Positions 38,841 to 49,090 of a stretch of DNA of 64,000 nt are shown in pieces (position 1 is the first letter of the stretch; each line of letters begins with the position of its first letter). The position numbers and the translations under genes were made by a program. Source of the DNA: Pelomonas aquatica. Its GTDB lineage: Bacteria > Pseudomonadota > Gammaproteobacteria > Burkholderiales > Burkholderiaceae_C. Where the stretch lies: the NCBI RefSeq assembly GCF_026712205.1, contig NZ_JAPPUW010000010.1, forward strand, positions 62,001-126,000, written 5' to 3'. Below the pieces are notes generated by a model. It had not been told where the DNA came from. It made no database searches and saw only the letters and a program-made list of their open reading frames with translations.

Positions 38841-40718
38841 TCAGGCCTTGGCGGCTTCGGTCGTCTCGGCCTCGGGCTTCCAGATCTGCCCGATGGAGAC
38901 GCTCTTGAGCTTCTTCTGGCGGCCGTACCAGAGGTTCACGAGGCCGCGCGAGAACACGACGGACGAGAACATCGAGGTCAGGATGCCCAGGCAGTGCACG
39001 ACGGCAAAGCCCTTGATCGGGCCGGAGCCGAACACCAGCAGCGCCACGCCGGCGATCAGCGTCGTCACGTTGGAGTCCAGGATGGTGGCCCAGGCGCGCT
39101 CGTAGCCGAGGTGGATGGCCTGCTGGGGCGAGGCGCCGCCGCGCAGTTCCTCGCGCACGCGCTCGTTGATCAGCACGTTGGAGTCGATGGCCATGCCCAG
39201 CACCAGCGCGATGGCCGCGATGCCCGGCAGGCTCAGCGTGGCCTGCATCAGCGACAGCGCCGCGATCAGCAGCAGCAGGTTCAGGCCCAGGGCCAGCGAC
39301 GAGAACAGGCCGAACAGCAGGTAGTAGATGCACATGAACACCGCGACCGCGGCAAAGCCCCAGCTGACGCTGGCGATGCCCTTCTCGATGTTCTCCTTGC
39401 CCAGGCTCGGGCCGATGGTGCGCTCCTCGATGATCTCCATCGGCGCGGCCAGCGAGCCGGCGCGCAGCAGCAGGGCCGTGTCGCTGGCCTCCTGCGTCGT
39501 CATCGCGCCGGTGATCTGGAAACGGTTGCCCAGCTCGGAGTTGATCTTGGGCGCCGTGACGACCTCGCCCTTGCCCTTCTCGAAGATCAGGATGGCCATG
39601 CGCTTGCCGATGTTCTCGCGCGAGGTCTCCTTCATGAGCCGCGCGCCCTTGGCGTCGACGGTCAGCGCCACGGCGGGCTGGTGGTTCTCGTCGAAGGCGG
39701 GCTGGGCGTCGTTCAGGTTGTCGCCGGTCAGGATGACCTGGCGCTTGACGATGATGGGGCCGAAGCCGCGGTCCATGAAGCGCTCGGTGCCGAAGGGCAC
39801 GGGGCCGTTGCCCTTCAGCGCCTCCAGCGCCTCGGCGCTGTCGTCCACCATGCGCAGCTCCAGCGTGGCGGTGCGGCCGATGATGTCCTTGGCCTTGGCG
39901 GTGTCCTGCACGCCGGGCAGCTGCACGACGACGCGGTCGGCGCCCTGCTGCTGGATGACGGGCTCGGACACGCCGAGCTCGTTGACGCGGTTGTGCAGCG
40001 TCGTGATGTTCTGCTTGATGGCCGCGTCCTGCACGGCGATCTGGGCCTTGGGGCTCAGGCCGCCGGTCAGCTGCAGCTCGCTGCCCTCGCCTTGCGGCGT
40101 CCAGATGACGTCGGGCAGTTGGTTCTTCAGCAGCTCGACGGCAGCAGCGCGCTGCTCGGCATCGCGGAAGGCCACCAGCACGGTGTTGCCCTCGCGGGTG
40201 ATGCCGGCATGGCGGATGTTCTTCTCGCGCAGCAGGGAGCGCACGTCGCCGGTCAGCGCCTCGGCCTTCTTCGTCAGGGCCGCCTTCATGTCGACCTGCA
40301 TCAGGAAGTGCACGCCGCCGCGCAGGTCCAGGCCCAGGTACATCGGGTCGGCATGCAGGGCCGACAGCCAGCGCGGCGAACGCGACAGCAGGTTCAGCGC
40401 GACGATATAGGTCGGCTCGGCCGGGTCGGCGTTCAGCGCCTTGCTGATGGCGTCCTTGGCCTTGAGCTGGGTGTCGGTGTCGCCGAAGCGGGCCTTGATG
40501 GAATTGCCGTCGAACTGCACATAGTCCGCCTGGACGCCGGCGTCCTTCAGAGCCGCCTCGATGCGGCTCTGCAGCGCAGTGTCGATCTTGACGGTGACCT
40601 TGGCCGAAGACACCTGCACGGCCGGCGCCTCGCCGAACAGATTGGGCAGGGTGTAGAGGGTGCCGATCAGCAGCGCGACGAGCAGGATCGCGTACTTCCA
40701 GAACGGATAGCGGTTCAT
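38841..40718 (-). CDS. secD: Protein translocase subunit SecD
   Basis: This 625-residue partner of SecF begins MNRYPFWKYAILLVALLIG, contains the P1 head with LGLDLRGGVHFLMQVD, and ends with the RND-like helices (LVLGMAIDSNVLINERVREE, the Asp being part of the proton path). The large periplasmic domain is complete. Its stop is 11 bp before secF and its start 43 bp after yajC. Confidence 0.97.
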   Translation of the reverse strand: MNRYPFWKYAILLVALLIGTLYTLPNLFGEAPAVQVSSAKVTVKIDTALQSRIEAALKDAGVQADYVQFDGNSIKARFGDTDTQLKAKDAISKALNADPAEPTYIVALNLLSRSPRWLSALHADPMYLGLDLRGGVHFLMQVDMKAALTKKAEALTGDVRSLLREKNIRHAGITREGNTVLVAFRDAEQRAAAVELLKNQLPDVIWTPQGEGSELQLTGGLSPKAQIAVQDAAIKQNITTLHNRVNELGVSEPVIQQQGADRVVVQLPGVQDTAKAKDIIGRTATLELRMVDDSAEALEALKGNGPVPFGTERFMDRGFGPIIVKRQVILTGDNLNDAQPAFDENHQPAVALTVDAKGARLMKETSRENIGKRMAILIFEKGKGEVVTAPKINSELGNRFQITGAMTTQEASDTALLLRAGSLAAPMEIIEERTIGPSLGKENIEKGIASVSWGFAAVAVFMCIYYLLFGLFSSLALGLNLLLLIAALSLMQATLSLPGIAAIALVLGMAIDSNVLINERVREELRGGASPQQAIHLGYERAWATILDSNVTTLIAGVALLVFGSGPIKGFAVVHCLGILTSMFSSVVFSRGLVNLWYGRQKKLKSVSIGQIWKPEAETTEAAKA

Positions 40719-40761
40719 GAGACTTCCTTGTTAGCGCCGCCGGAGGTGACGCCGGGCCGGC

Positions 40762-41085
40762 TTACTTCAAGCTGCCCCTAGGGAGAACCTGGGTGATGGC
40801 GCCGCGCTGGACCTGCAGCTCGACGCCGCTGGCCACTTCGAGGTGGACGAAGTTGTCGCCCAGCTTGGCGATCTTGCCGATGACACCGCCGGCCGTGACG
40901 ACCTCGTCGCCCTTGGCCAGCGCCTCGATCATGGCCTTCTGCTCCTTCTGGCGCTTCATCTGCGGCCGGATCATGACGAAATAGAGCACGACGAACATCA
41001 GCACCAGGGGCAGCATGCCGAGCAGGCCGGACTCTGGGCTGGCGGCGGCCGGGGCGGCCTGGGCATAGGCGTTGGAGATGAACAC
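40762..41085 (-). CDS. yajC: Preprotein translocase subunit YajC
   Basis: The 107-residue membrane protein has one helix (LLGMLPLVLMFVVLYFVMI) followed by RPQMKRQKEQKAMIEALAKG and GDEVVTAGGVIGKI, all diagnostic. I place the start at the GTG 41085 (product FISNAYAQAAP after fMet), because AAGGAAA lies about 6 nt upstream and relatives start with an equivalent (M)FIS/LIS sequence. It is the first gene of yajC-secD-secF and divergent from the Cache-GGDEF gene; the 83-bp gap contains both promoters. Confidence 0.95.
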   Translation of the reverse strand: MFISNAYAQAAPAAASPESGLLGMLPLVLMFVVLYFVMIRPQMKRQKEQKAMIEALAKGDEVVTAGGVIGKIAKLGDNFVHLEVASGVELQVQRGAITQVLPRGSLK

Positions 41086-41168
41086 GGTGATTTCCTTGAA
41101 TGAGCGGCTGCGGGAGGCGCAGGGCAACCTTGAATTCTAGTGCCGGCCGTCGGGCGCACTGCTAACCT

Positions 41169-42965
41169 GTGCCTGCCCTCGAACCGCTGCGGGAGCCGCC
41201 CTTGCCGATCAGAACCCTGGCCGACCGTCTCAGCCTGCGCAGCCTGCTCACGCTGCCCTATGTCGTGCTGGTGCTGGGCCTGGTGCTGCTGATGGGCACG
41301 CTGTCGTGGCGGGCCGGGCGCGACACGGTGGACACGCTGTGCGGCCAGCTGGTGGCCGAGGCCGTGAACCGCATCGGCGCCTCGCTGGCCCGCCACGTCG
41401 GCGGCGCCGACGCGGTGCTGGAGGTCGCTTTCCCGACCGGCCTGCCCGCACCCGAGGGCGGGCCGGAGCAGGAGCTGGCCACGCTGCGCGAGCGCTTCTG
41501 GCTCGCCACCTCGGTGCACCGCGACCCGAACAACTATGTCTACTACGGCGACCGCCACGGCCACTTCATCGGCCTGTGGCGCTTCTCCGAACAGGAGGCC
41601 GAGCTGAGGCTGCGCACCGGCGACGGCGGCCCGCGCACGATCTACCGGCTCAGCGGCATCCGCGGCACGCTGCGCTCGCCGGTCGGCGAGGACAGCATCT
41701 TCGAGGCCAGCGAGCGCCCCTGGTACCGGGCCGCGCTGGCCGGCACCCAGCCGCTGGCCTGGTCGCCGGTCTATATCGACTTCAAGGCCCGCGACCTCGT
41801 CACCACCCGCACCAAGCGCATCGGCAACGCGGCCGGCGAGACCGAGGGCGTCGTCGCGACCGACCTGCCGCTGCGCCAGGTCAGCGCGCTGCTGTCGCGC
41901 GTGACGCTGAGCGAGAACGCCGTCGCGATGGTCGTCGAGGCCGACGGCCGGCTCGTCGGCGTCTCGCGCGGCGCCCCCATGAAGTCGCCGCCGGGCGGCG
42001 GCGACCTGGCGCGGCTGAACGCGAACCAGAGCAGCGACGCCCTCGTCGCCGATGCCTACGACGCCGTCCGCCACCTGAGCGCCACGGCCGGCCCCGGGGC
42101 GCTGGGCACGGCGCCGCGCACGGCCGGTTTCGCCGACCGCGGCGGCCACCGCGTGATGCTGGGCTTCGCGCGCCTGGACCCGGCGCTGGGGCTGGACTGG
42201 ACCATCGTCGTCGCCGTGCCGCGGTCCGACTTCCTGGTCGGCCTGCAGCGCGGCTTCGTGCATGCCGGCCTGCTGGCCGCCGCGGGCGCCGCCATCGTGC
42301 TGGCCCTGGGCTGGGCCGTGCTCGGCATCGTCTCGCGCGAGCTGCGCCGGCTGGCCGACACGGCACGGCGCGTCGGCGACGGCATGCTGGACGAGCCGCC
42401 CGAGGTGCACCGCAACGACGAACTCGGCGAGCTCGCGCGCAGCTTCGCCGACATGCAGCGCCGGCTGCGCACCGACCAGCTCACCGGCCTGTCCAACCGC
42501 AGCGCCATCCTGCACCGCATCGAGGACCGCATCCTGCGGCAGCGCCGCCGCGGCGACCGCCGCCCCTTCGCCGTGATGTTCATCGACTTCGAGCGCTTCG
42601 AGGACATCAACCAGCGCTTCGGCCATGGCGTCGGCGACGCGGTGCTGCAGGAGGTCGGCCAGCGCCTGCGCGCCGGCGTGCGCAGCGGCGACCTCGTGGC
42701 CCGCTATGCCGGCGACGAGTTCGTGCTGCTGCTGGAATCGGTCGACGACCGTGCCGAGGCCGAGGCCATCCGGCAGCATCTGGAGGCGGCGCTGCGGCGG
42801 CCGCTGGACAGCCTGGCCGGCGCCGCGCCGGCCGGCCAGGCGGTCTGCGCCAGCATCGGCATCGCCGTCTACCCCGACGACGGCCAGCACACCGAATCCC
42901 TGCTCAGGCACGCCGACGCCGACATGTATGCCCGCAAGCAAGCCCCCGATGCCGACAGCCGTTGA
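41169..42965 (+). CDS. Transmembrane Cache-HAMP diguanylate cyclase
   Basis: The product has 598 residues from a GTG start at 41169. A membrane helix (about 30-45) is followed by a large periplasmic dCache-like sensor (about 50-360), with YYGDRHGHFIGLWR and ASERPWYRAALAG typical of that fold. Then come a second helix (about 368-390), a HAMP segment and a GGDEF domain (about 430-590). The active motif is AGDEF (near 513), a common active variant, with an RxxD inhibitory site (RSGD) correctly placed five residues before it. It should make c-di-GMP under feedback inhibition. Its end overlaps the next gene by 17 bp. Confidence 0.9.
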   Translation: MPALEPLREPPLPIRTLADRLSLRSLLTLPYVVLVLGLVLLMGTLSWRAGRDTVDTLCGQLVAEAVNRIGASLARHVGGADAVLEVAFPTGLPAPEGGPEQELATLRERFWLATSVHRDPNNYVYYGDRHGHFIGLWRFSEQEAELRLRTGDGGPRTIYRLSGIRGTLRSPVGEDSIFEASERPWYRAALAGTQPLAWSPVYIDFKARDLVTTRTKRIGNAAGETEGVVATDLPLRQVSALLSRVTLSENAVAMVVEADGRLVGVSRGAPMKSPPGGGDLARLNANQSSDALVADAYDAVRHLSATAGPGALGTAPRTAGFADRGGHRVMLGFARLDPALGLDWTIVVAVPRSDFLVGLQRGFVHAGLLAAAGAAIVLALGWAVLGIVSRELRRLADTARRVGDGMLDEPPEVHRNDELGELARSFADMQRRLRTDQLTGLSNRSAILHRIEDRILRQRRRGDRRPFAVMFIDFERFEDINQRFGHGVGDAVLQEVGQRLRAGVRSGDLVARYAGDEFVLLLESVDDRAEAEAIRQHLEAALRRPLDSLAGAAPAGQAVCASIGIAVYPDDGQHTESLLRHADADMYARKQAPDADSR

Positions 42966-44037
42966 CCTCCCCGCCCTGCGCCGCCACGCGGTCGCGCGCA
43001 GCCTCTTCACGCCGACGACGCTGCTGAAGGCCGTCGAGAAGCTCGGCGGCTTCGTGCAGGCCGACCCGCTGCGCGCCCCGGCCCGCGCCCAGGACCTGAC
43101 GCTGCGCCACCGCGTCAAGAGCTACCGGGCCGGCGACCTGGAGCGCCGCTACCCGCGCCTGCCGCTGCAGGAGGACTTCTTCATCAACTACGGCTTCGTC
43201 ACGCCCGCGCTGCGCGCGCTGATGCACCCGCGCACGGCGCGCCGCGTCTGGGACAAGGCGCGCTGGAAGCTCGCCGACGCGGTGCTGGCCGAGGTCGGGC
43301 GCCTGGGCGAGGCCCACCCGGCCGATGTCGACGCGGCGCTGGACCACGGACCGGTGAGGAACTGGTTCGGCGGCAACAGCCGGCTCTCGACCGAGCTGCT
43401 CGACGGCCTGCACTACCGCGGCCACCTCGACGTCGTGCGGCGCGACAGCGGCACACGGGTCTATGCGCTCGCCCCGCCCTGGGCGCCCCACCCCGACCCG
43501 CAGGCGGCGATGGACGCGATGGCCGACACCCTCGTGCAGAAATACGCGCCGCTGCCGGCCGGCAGCCTGTCCCAGCTCATCCACATGCTCTTCAACGCCG
43601 CCCACCAGTGGGAGTCGCTGCGCAAGCCGACGCTGCAGCGCGCGAAGGAGCGCCTGGCCCACGCCAGTGTCGACGGCACGGACTGGTACTGGCCGGCCGA
43701 CGAGGACCCGACGCGCGGCTGGCGCATCCCGGGCCAGGTGCGGCTGCTGGCCCCCTTCGACCCGGTCGTCTGGGACCGCCGCCGCTTCGAGCTGCTGTGG
43801 GGCTGGGCCTACCGCTTCGAGGCCTACACGCCGGCGACCAAGCGCGTGCGCGGCCACTACGCGCTGCCGCTGCTGTGGCGGGACCAGGTCATCGGCTGGG
43901 CCAATGCGGGCGTCAAGGAGGGCCAACTGCGGGTGGAGTACGGCTATGTGGCCGGCCGCGCGCCGCGCGATGCCGGGTTCAGGGCCGTGCTGGCCGACGA
44001 GGAACAGCGGCTGGCCGGCTTCCTCGGCCTCGGCTGA
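42949..44037 (+). CDS. YcaQ/AlkX-type winged-helix DNA glycosylase
   Basis: The 362-residue protein of the COG3214 (YcaQ/AlkZ) group opens with ALRRHAVARSLFTPTTLL and contains FVQADPL, corresponding to the catalytic Q-x-D/Q motif. FFINYGFVTPAL and the C-terminal ALPLLWRDQVIGWAN are also typical. Family knowledge: YcaQ/AlkX opens interstrand crosslinks and removes bulky N7-alkylpurines. The start ATG 42949 lies inside the end of the upstream cyclase gene (17-bp overlap), so expression is probably coupled though the functions look unrelated. Confidence 0.8.
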   Translation: MPTAVDLPALRRHAVARSLFTPTTLLKAVEKLGGFVQADPLRAPARAQDLTLRHRVKSYRAGDLERRYPRLPLQEDFFINYGFVTPALRALMHPRTARRVWDKARWKLADAVLAEVGRLGEAHPADVDAALDHGPVRNWFGGNSRLSTELLDGLHYRGHLDVVRRDSGTRVYALAPPWAPHPDPQAAMDAMADTLVQKYAPLPAGSLSQLIHMLFNAAHQWESLRKPTLQRAKERLAHASVDGTDWYWPADEDPTRGWRIPGQVRLLAPFDPVVWDRRRFELLWGWAYRFEAYTPATKRVRGHYALPLLWRDQVIGWANAGVKEGQLRVEYGYVAGRAPRDAGFRAVLADEEQRLAGFLGLG

Positions 44038-44101
44038 AGGCGCTGCCCACAGAAGAAAGGGTTTGCCCGCTGGTTGCGGCCCGGCGGGCGTCGCATGGTC
44101 G

Positions 44102-44136
44102 GGCCGGAGACCTCTCGCGACGGTCGCGAGCCGGCC
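44102..44136 (+). other. Long hairpin in the leader of the SGNH hydrolase gene
   Basis: GGCCGG (44102-44107) can pair with CCGGCC (44131-44136) around a perfect inner stem CTCGCGA/TCGCGAG (44114-44120 with 44124-44130, loop CGG). It lies 30 bp upstream of the hydrolase start. It could end the upstream transcript or structure the leader; no T-run follows. Confidence 0.4.
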
Positions 44137-44165
44137 TCAAACATCCACCCAAAGAGGCAGCTCCC

Positions 44166-45044
44166 ATGACCACCACCAGCAGCCCGCTGGCGCGCGCCGC
44201 GCGCCGCATCGCTCGTAGCGCAACGGCATTGCTCATGATCGGCACTTCGGCCCTGGCCCTGGCCGACGACGGCAAGGCCCCCATGCTCTCGCTCGGCGAC
44301 AGCGTGGTCTTCGGCTACATCGAGCAGGACGGCTATGCCTGGGTCAACCCCGAGAACTTCCTGGGCTACCCGGAGATCGCGGGGCATGCGCTGCACCTGG
44401 ACGCCAGCAACCCTTCCTGCCCCGGCGAGACCTCGGCCTCCTTCCTGTCGGCGACCGTGCCGGACAACGGCTGCCGCAGCTACCGCGCCAGCTTCCCACT
44501 GCATGAGCGCTACGCCGGCACCCAGATGGAGTTCGCGCGCAGCTTTCTGGCCGCCCACCGCAACACCCGCCTGGTCACGCTGAGCCTGGGGGCCAACGAC
44601 GGCTTCCTGCTCCAGGCCGCCTGCAAGGGCGACCCGGCCTGCATACAGGCGGGCCTGCCCGCGGCCCTGGCGGCCGTGTACGGCAACCTGAACACCATCC
44701 TGAGCAATCTGCGCGCCTCCGGCTTCAAGGGCGTGCTGATGGTGGTGAACTACTACTCGCTCGACTACAGCGACCCGGCCCAGACCGGCCTGTCCATCGC
44801 CCTCAACCAGGCCCTAGCCGGCGCGGCCGCCGCCAATGGCGCGGTCGTGGCCGATGCGTTCACGGCCTTCTACAAGGCGGCGGCCAGGCCCTTCGCGGCC
44901 GGCAACACCTGCAAGGCCGGCCTGCTCAACGGCAGCGCGGCCAGCCTCACCGCCTGCGACGTGCACCCCAGCCTGACGGGGCAGCGCCTGCTGGCCCGGA
45001 CGGTGCAGGCCGCCTACCTGGCCGCGCGGCGCGCCGGCGATTGA
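44166..45044 (+). CDS. Secreted SGNH/GDSL hydrolase
   Basis: The 292-residue exported esterase-like protein has a signal region about residues 15-37 ([15 protein letters not shown]). The nucleophile block [10 protein letters not shown] carries the catalytic Ser. LSLGANDGF (Asn of SGNH block III) and the C-terminal [10 protein letters not shown] (Asp-x-His pair) complete the active site. The substrate is unknown: lipids, acetylated polysaccharides or esters are all possible. Four or more Cys residues suggest disulphides. ATG 44166 gives a good signal peptide with GAGGCAG upstream. Confidence 0.85.
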   Translation: MTTTSSPLARAARRIARSATALLMIGTSALALADDGKAPMLSLGDSVVFGYIEQDGYAWVNPENFLGYPEIAGHALHLDASNPSCPGETSASFLSATVPDNGCRSYRASFPLHERYAGTQMEFARSFLAAHRNTRLVTLSLGANDGFLLQAACKGDPACIQAGLPAALAAVYGNLNTILSNLRASGFKGVLMVVNYYSLDYSDPAQTGLSIALNQALAGAAAANGAVVADAFTAFYKAAARPFAAGNTCKAGLLNGSAASLTACDVHPSLTGQRLLARTVQAAYLAARRAGD

Positions 45045-45056
45045 GGCGCCGGGCCG

Positions 45057-45325
45057 CTAAGCGTTCACCGCCCCGATCTGCGCCGCCGGGTAGCGCAGGC
45101 CGGCCACGGCGTGCCGGCGCAGCAGCGCGTCGACGGCATCGCGCCGACCGTCTCCTCGATGGGCACGGTCTTGTCGACGCGGTGCTGGCAGTAGAGATCG
45201 ATGCGCTCCACGCCCAGGCGCTGCAGGCTGGCGTCGCAGGCCTCGCGGACATGGGCCGGGCTGCCGTCGATGCGCAGCATGCTGCCGTCCGGCGCGCGCA
45301 TATGGCCGAACCTGGCCGCCAGCGC
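45057..45325 (-). pseudogene. Aldo/keto reductase remnant
   Basis: Read leftward from about 45325, one frame encodes [12 protein letters not shown], then [20 protein letters not shown] and [20 protein letters not shown]. This is the typical middle of a 330-residue AKR (YakC/AKR13 type). Right after VGAM the homology jumps to another frame that reads [17 protein letters not shown] and stops at 45057, matching the AKR C terminus. So the N-terminal quarter is missing and an internal deletion with frameshift removed about half of the rest. It cannot make a working enzyme. Confidence 0.75.
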
Positions 45326-45437
45326 CGCCCGCCGCGTCGGCTACGAGAGCCCGTCGCAGTTCAGCCGCGAGTACCGGCGGCTGTTCGGCGCGCCGCCGCG
45401 GGAGGACATCACGCTGTTGCGCAGCGCCGCCGGCTAG
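45315..45437 (+). pseudogene. AraC-family regulator remnant (C-terminal helix-turn-helix only)
   Basis: About 38 codons in frame encode [20 protein letters not shown] followed by [12 protein letters not shown] and a TAG at 45435-45437. This is the second helix-turn-helix signature of AraC/XylS proteins, normally at the end of a 290-300-residue protein. The rest of the gene is gone. It stands head-to-head with the aldo/keto reductase remnant, the common regulator/target arrangement, so one deletion probably removed both 5' ends and the promoter between them. Confidence 0.75.
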
Positions 45438-45450
45438 AATGCCGCCTCTT

Positions 45451-45520
45451 CCGAGGAGCGTTGCAACCTCAGCTCGAGGCCAGGCTCGGAAGTCCAGCCC
45501 CCTGCAACTGCGCTCACCCG
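45451..45520 (+). promoter_or_regulatory. S-adenosylhomocysteine (SAH) riboswitch upstream of ahcY
   Basis: The conserved core is present: CCGAGGAGCGTTGCAACC (from 45451), CCAGGCTCGG (45480-45489) and CTGCAACTGCGCTCACCC (45502-45519). Pairings of the known fold exist: GAGCG (45456-45460) with CGCTC (45511-45515) for P1, CCTC with GAGG (45467-45470, 45476-45479), and CCGAG with CTCGG (45451-45455, 45485-45489) for the LL-type pseudoknot. SAH riboswitches turn on ahcY when SAH accumulates. A 7-bp inverted repeat (45514-45520 with 45536-45542) overlapping the P1 3' strand may be the expression platform. TAGAAT at 45435-45440 is a possible -10 box. Confidence 0.93.
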
Positions 45521-45595
45521 CTGGCCGTCCGTGCCCGGGTGAGGAATGCCCCACCCGTCGACCGCCAGCGGCTTCATTCGCTTGAAGGAGCCCGC

Positions 45596-47025
<1,430 letters not shown>

Positions 47026-47026
<1 letters not shown>

Positions 47027-47772
47027 TGCGCGCTGACCAGCTCCTCGTCGCCCAGGGCCTCGCGCCGACCCGCTCGGTGGCCCAGCGCCTGATCGCCAAC
47101 GGCGCGGCCGAATGGGCCTCGCCCACCGGCTGGGCCGCGCTGAGGAAGGCCGGCGAAGACCTGCCCGACACGGCCCAGCTGCGCGTCACCGACGACGCGG
47201 AGCTGCGCTATGTATCGCGCGGCGGACTCAAGCTGGAAGGGGCGCTCAAGCGCAGCGGCTTCGACGTCGCCGGCCACACCGTGCTGGACGTCGGCCAGAG
47301 CACGGGCGGCTTCACCGACTGCCTGCTCGCGCATGGTGCCCGCCATGTCGTCGGCGTCGACGTGGGCCACGGCCAGTTGCACCCGCGGCTGCAGGCCGAC
47401 GCGCGCGTGACGGCGCTGGAAGGCATGCATGTGCGCGAGCTGGACCTGCTGCGCCCGCATGCGCCGACGGGCGGCTTCACCCTCGTCGTCGGCGACCTGA
47501 GTTTCATTTCCATGGTGGGCAGCCTCCCGGAGCTGCTGCCCTGGCTGGAGGTGCACGGCCATCTGCTCGTGCTCATCAAGCCGCAGTTCGAGCTGGGGCC
47601 ACAAGCCCTGGGCAAGGGCGGCCTCGTCAAGGACGAGGCCGACTACCCGCGACTGGAAGCCCGCGTGCGCCTGGCCTGCACGGCCCTCGGCCTCAAGGTG
47701 CTGGACTATTTCGACAGCCCCATCACCGGCGGTGATGGCAACCGCGAATTCTTTCTACACGCGTCCCGATGA
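47026..47772 (+). CDS. tlyA: TlyA-like RNA methyltransferase (S4 plus FtsJ-type methylase)
   Basis: The 248-residue protein has an N-terminal S4 RNA-binding domain (MRADQLLVAQGLAPTRSVAQ). An SAM-dependent methylase of the RrmJ/FtsJ fold follows: YVSRGGLKLEGAL, the SAM loop VLDVGQSTGGFTDCLL, VVGDLSFISM, LIKPQFELG and NREFFLH, giving the K-D-K-E catalytic tetrad. TlyA proteins 2'-O-methylate rRNA cytidines. ATG 47026 overlaps the ahcY stop and its own stop overlaps the metF start, so it sits inside the SAH-controlled operon. Its product SAH would be consumed by the gene upstream. Confidence 0.9.
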
Positions 47773-48608
47773 GCACTTCCGTCTCGTTCGAATTCTTTCC
47801 CCCCAACACGCCGGTCGGCGTCGAAAAGCTCAAGACCGTCGTGCGCGAGCTGGGCGCGCTGGCGCCGCAGTATTTCAGCGTCACCTACGGCGCCGGCGGC
47901 TCCACCCGCGACAAGACCCTCGGCGCGGTGATGGACATCGCCGCCGCCGGCTTCGAGGCCGCGCCTCATCTCTCCTGCGTGGGCTCCACGCGCGAGAACA
48001 TCGCCGAGATCCTCGCGACCTACCGCGCCCAGGACATCCACCGCGTCGTCGCGCTGCGCGGCGACCTGCCCAGCGGCACGGCCACGGCGGGCGAGTTCCG
48101 CTACGCGTCCGAGCTGGTCGCCTTCATCCGCGAGACGCAAGGGCCGGACTGGCATATCGAGGTCGCCGCCTACCCCGAGGTGCACCCGCAGCAGCGCTAT
48201 GCCGCCAAGGACCTGCAGCACTTCGCCGACAAGATGCGCGCCGGCGCCGACGGCGCGATCACGCAGTTCTTCTTCAACGCCGACGCCTACTTCCATTTCG
48301 TCGACGAGGCCCGCCGCTTGGGCGTCACCCAGCCCATCGTGCCGGGCATCATGCCCTTCCACAACTACGGCCGCATCGCGCAGTTCGCGCAGCGCGACGG
48401 CATCGAGATCCCGCGCTGGGTGCAGATGAAGATGGAAGGCTTCATGGACGACGCCGCCGCCATCCGCGCCTTCGGCCTGGACGTCGTCACGCGGCTGTGC
48501 GAGCGCCTGATCGACGGCGGCGCGCCGGGCATCCACTTCTACACGCTGAACCAGAGCGCGCTGACGCTGGAGCTGTGCCGGCGGCTCGGTCTGGGCGTTT
48601 CGCCATGA
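47769..48608 (+). CDS. metF: Methylenetetrahydrofolate reductase
   Basis: This 279-residue flavoenzyme reduces 5,10-methylene-THF to 5-methyl-THF for methionine synthesis. Key segments are VSFEFFPPNTPVGVEKL, FSVTYGAGGSTRDKT, VALRGDLPSG and GAITQFFFNADAYFHF. It is the third gene of the SAH-riboswitch operon, coupled by an ATGA overlap on each side. Homocysteine from AhcY and methyl-THF from MetF are the two substrates of methionine synthase, which explains the joint control. Confidence 0.97.
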   Translation: MSTSVSFEFFPPNTPVGVEKLKTVVRELGALAPQYFSVTYGAGGSTRDKTLGAVMDIAAAGFEAAPHLSCVGSTRENIAEILATYRAQDIHRVVALRGDLPSGTATAGEFRYASELVAFIRETQGPDWHIEVAAYPEVHPQQRYAAKDLQHFADKMRAGADGAITQFFFNADAYFHFVDEARRLGVTQPIVPGIMPFHNYGRIAQFAQRDGIEIPRWVQMKMEGFMDDAAAIRAFGLDVVTRLCERLIDGGAPGIHFYTLNQSALTLELCRRLGLGVSP

Positions 48609-49090
48609 GCGTCCGCCGCATCCTGTTCTTCTGCATGGGCAATATCTGCCGCAGCCCGACGGCCGAGGGCGTCATGCGCGCCAGGCTGGCGGCGGCCGGG
48701 CTGCACATCGAAGTGGACTCGGCCGGCACGCAGGGCTACCACGCCGGCGAGCCGCCCGACGCGCGCAGCCAGGCCCATGCGCTGCGCCGCGGCTACGACC
48801 TCGGCGCACTGCGCGCCCGCCAGCTGCAGGCGGCGGACTTCGAGCGCTTCGACCTCGTGCTGGCCATGGACGACGACAACCTCGCTCGCGCCCGCCACCT
48901 GTGCCCGCCGGCGCGGCGCGAACGCCTCGGGCTGCTGATGGACTATGCGCCGGACGCCGGCTCGCGCATCGTGCCCGACCCCTACTACGGCGAGGCCGAG
49001 GACTTCGAGCGCGTGCTGGATCTCGTCGAGGCTGGCTGCGCCGGGCTGCTGGCCGCGCTCAGCCCAGCGCCGCGAACGCGTCCCGCGTGA
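48605..49090 (+). CDS. Low-molecular-weight protein tyrosine phosphatase
   Basis: The 161-residue cytoplasmic phosphatase has the P-loop FFCMGNICRSPTAEGVM (C-x5-R-S nucleophile motif starting at Cys10) and the general acid in VPDPYYG. DLVLAMDDDNL is also conserved. The best-known roles are dephosphorylation of tyrosine kinases in capsule production and small-molecule arsenate/phosphate chemistry; none can be chosen here. The ATG overlaps the metF stop (ATGA), so it is translationally coupled to the methyl-cycle operon. Its last 32 bp overlap the convergent pepQ gene. Confidence 0.92.
   Translation: MSVRRILFFCMGNICRSPTAEGVMRARLAAAGLHIEVDSAGTQGYHAGEPPDARSQAHALRRGYDLGALRARQLQAADFERFDLVLAMDDDNLARARHLCPPARRERLGLLMDYAPDAGSRIVPDPYYGEAEDFERVLDLVEAGCAGLLAALSPAPRTRPA

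Noticed and set aside
35371-39105. A 1244-codon open frame on the plus strand opposite DUF1631 and secF
   Set aside because: It is antisense to conserved genes, crosses the gap between them, has shadow-like composition and shows no motif.
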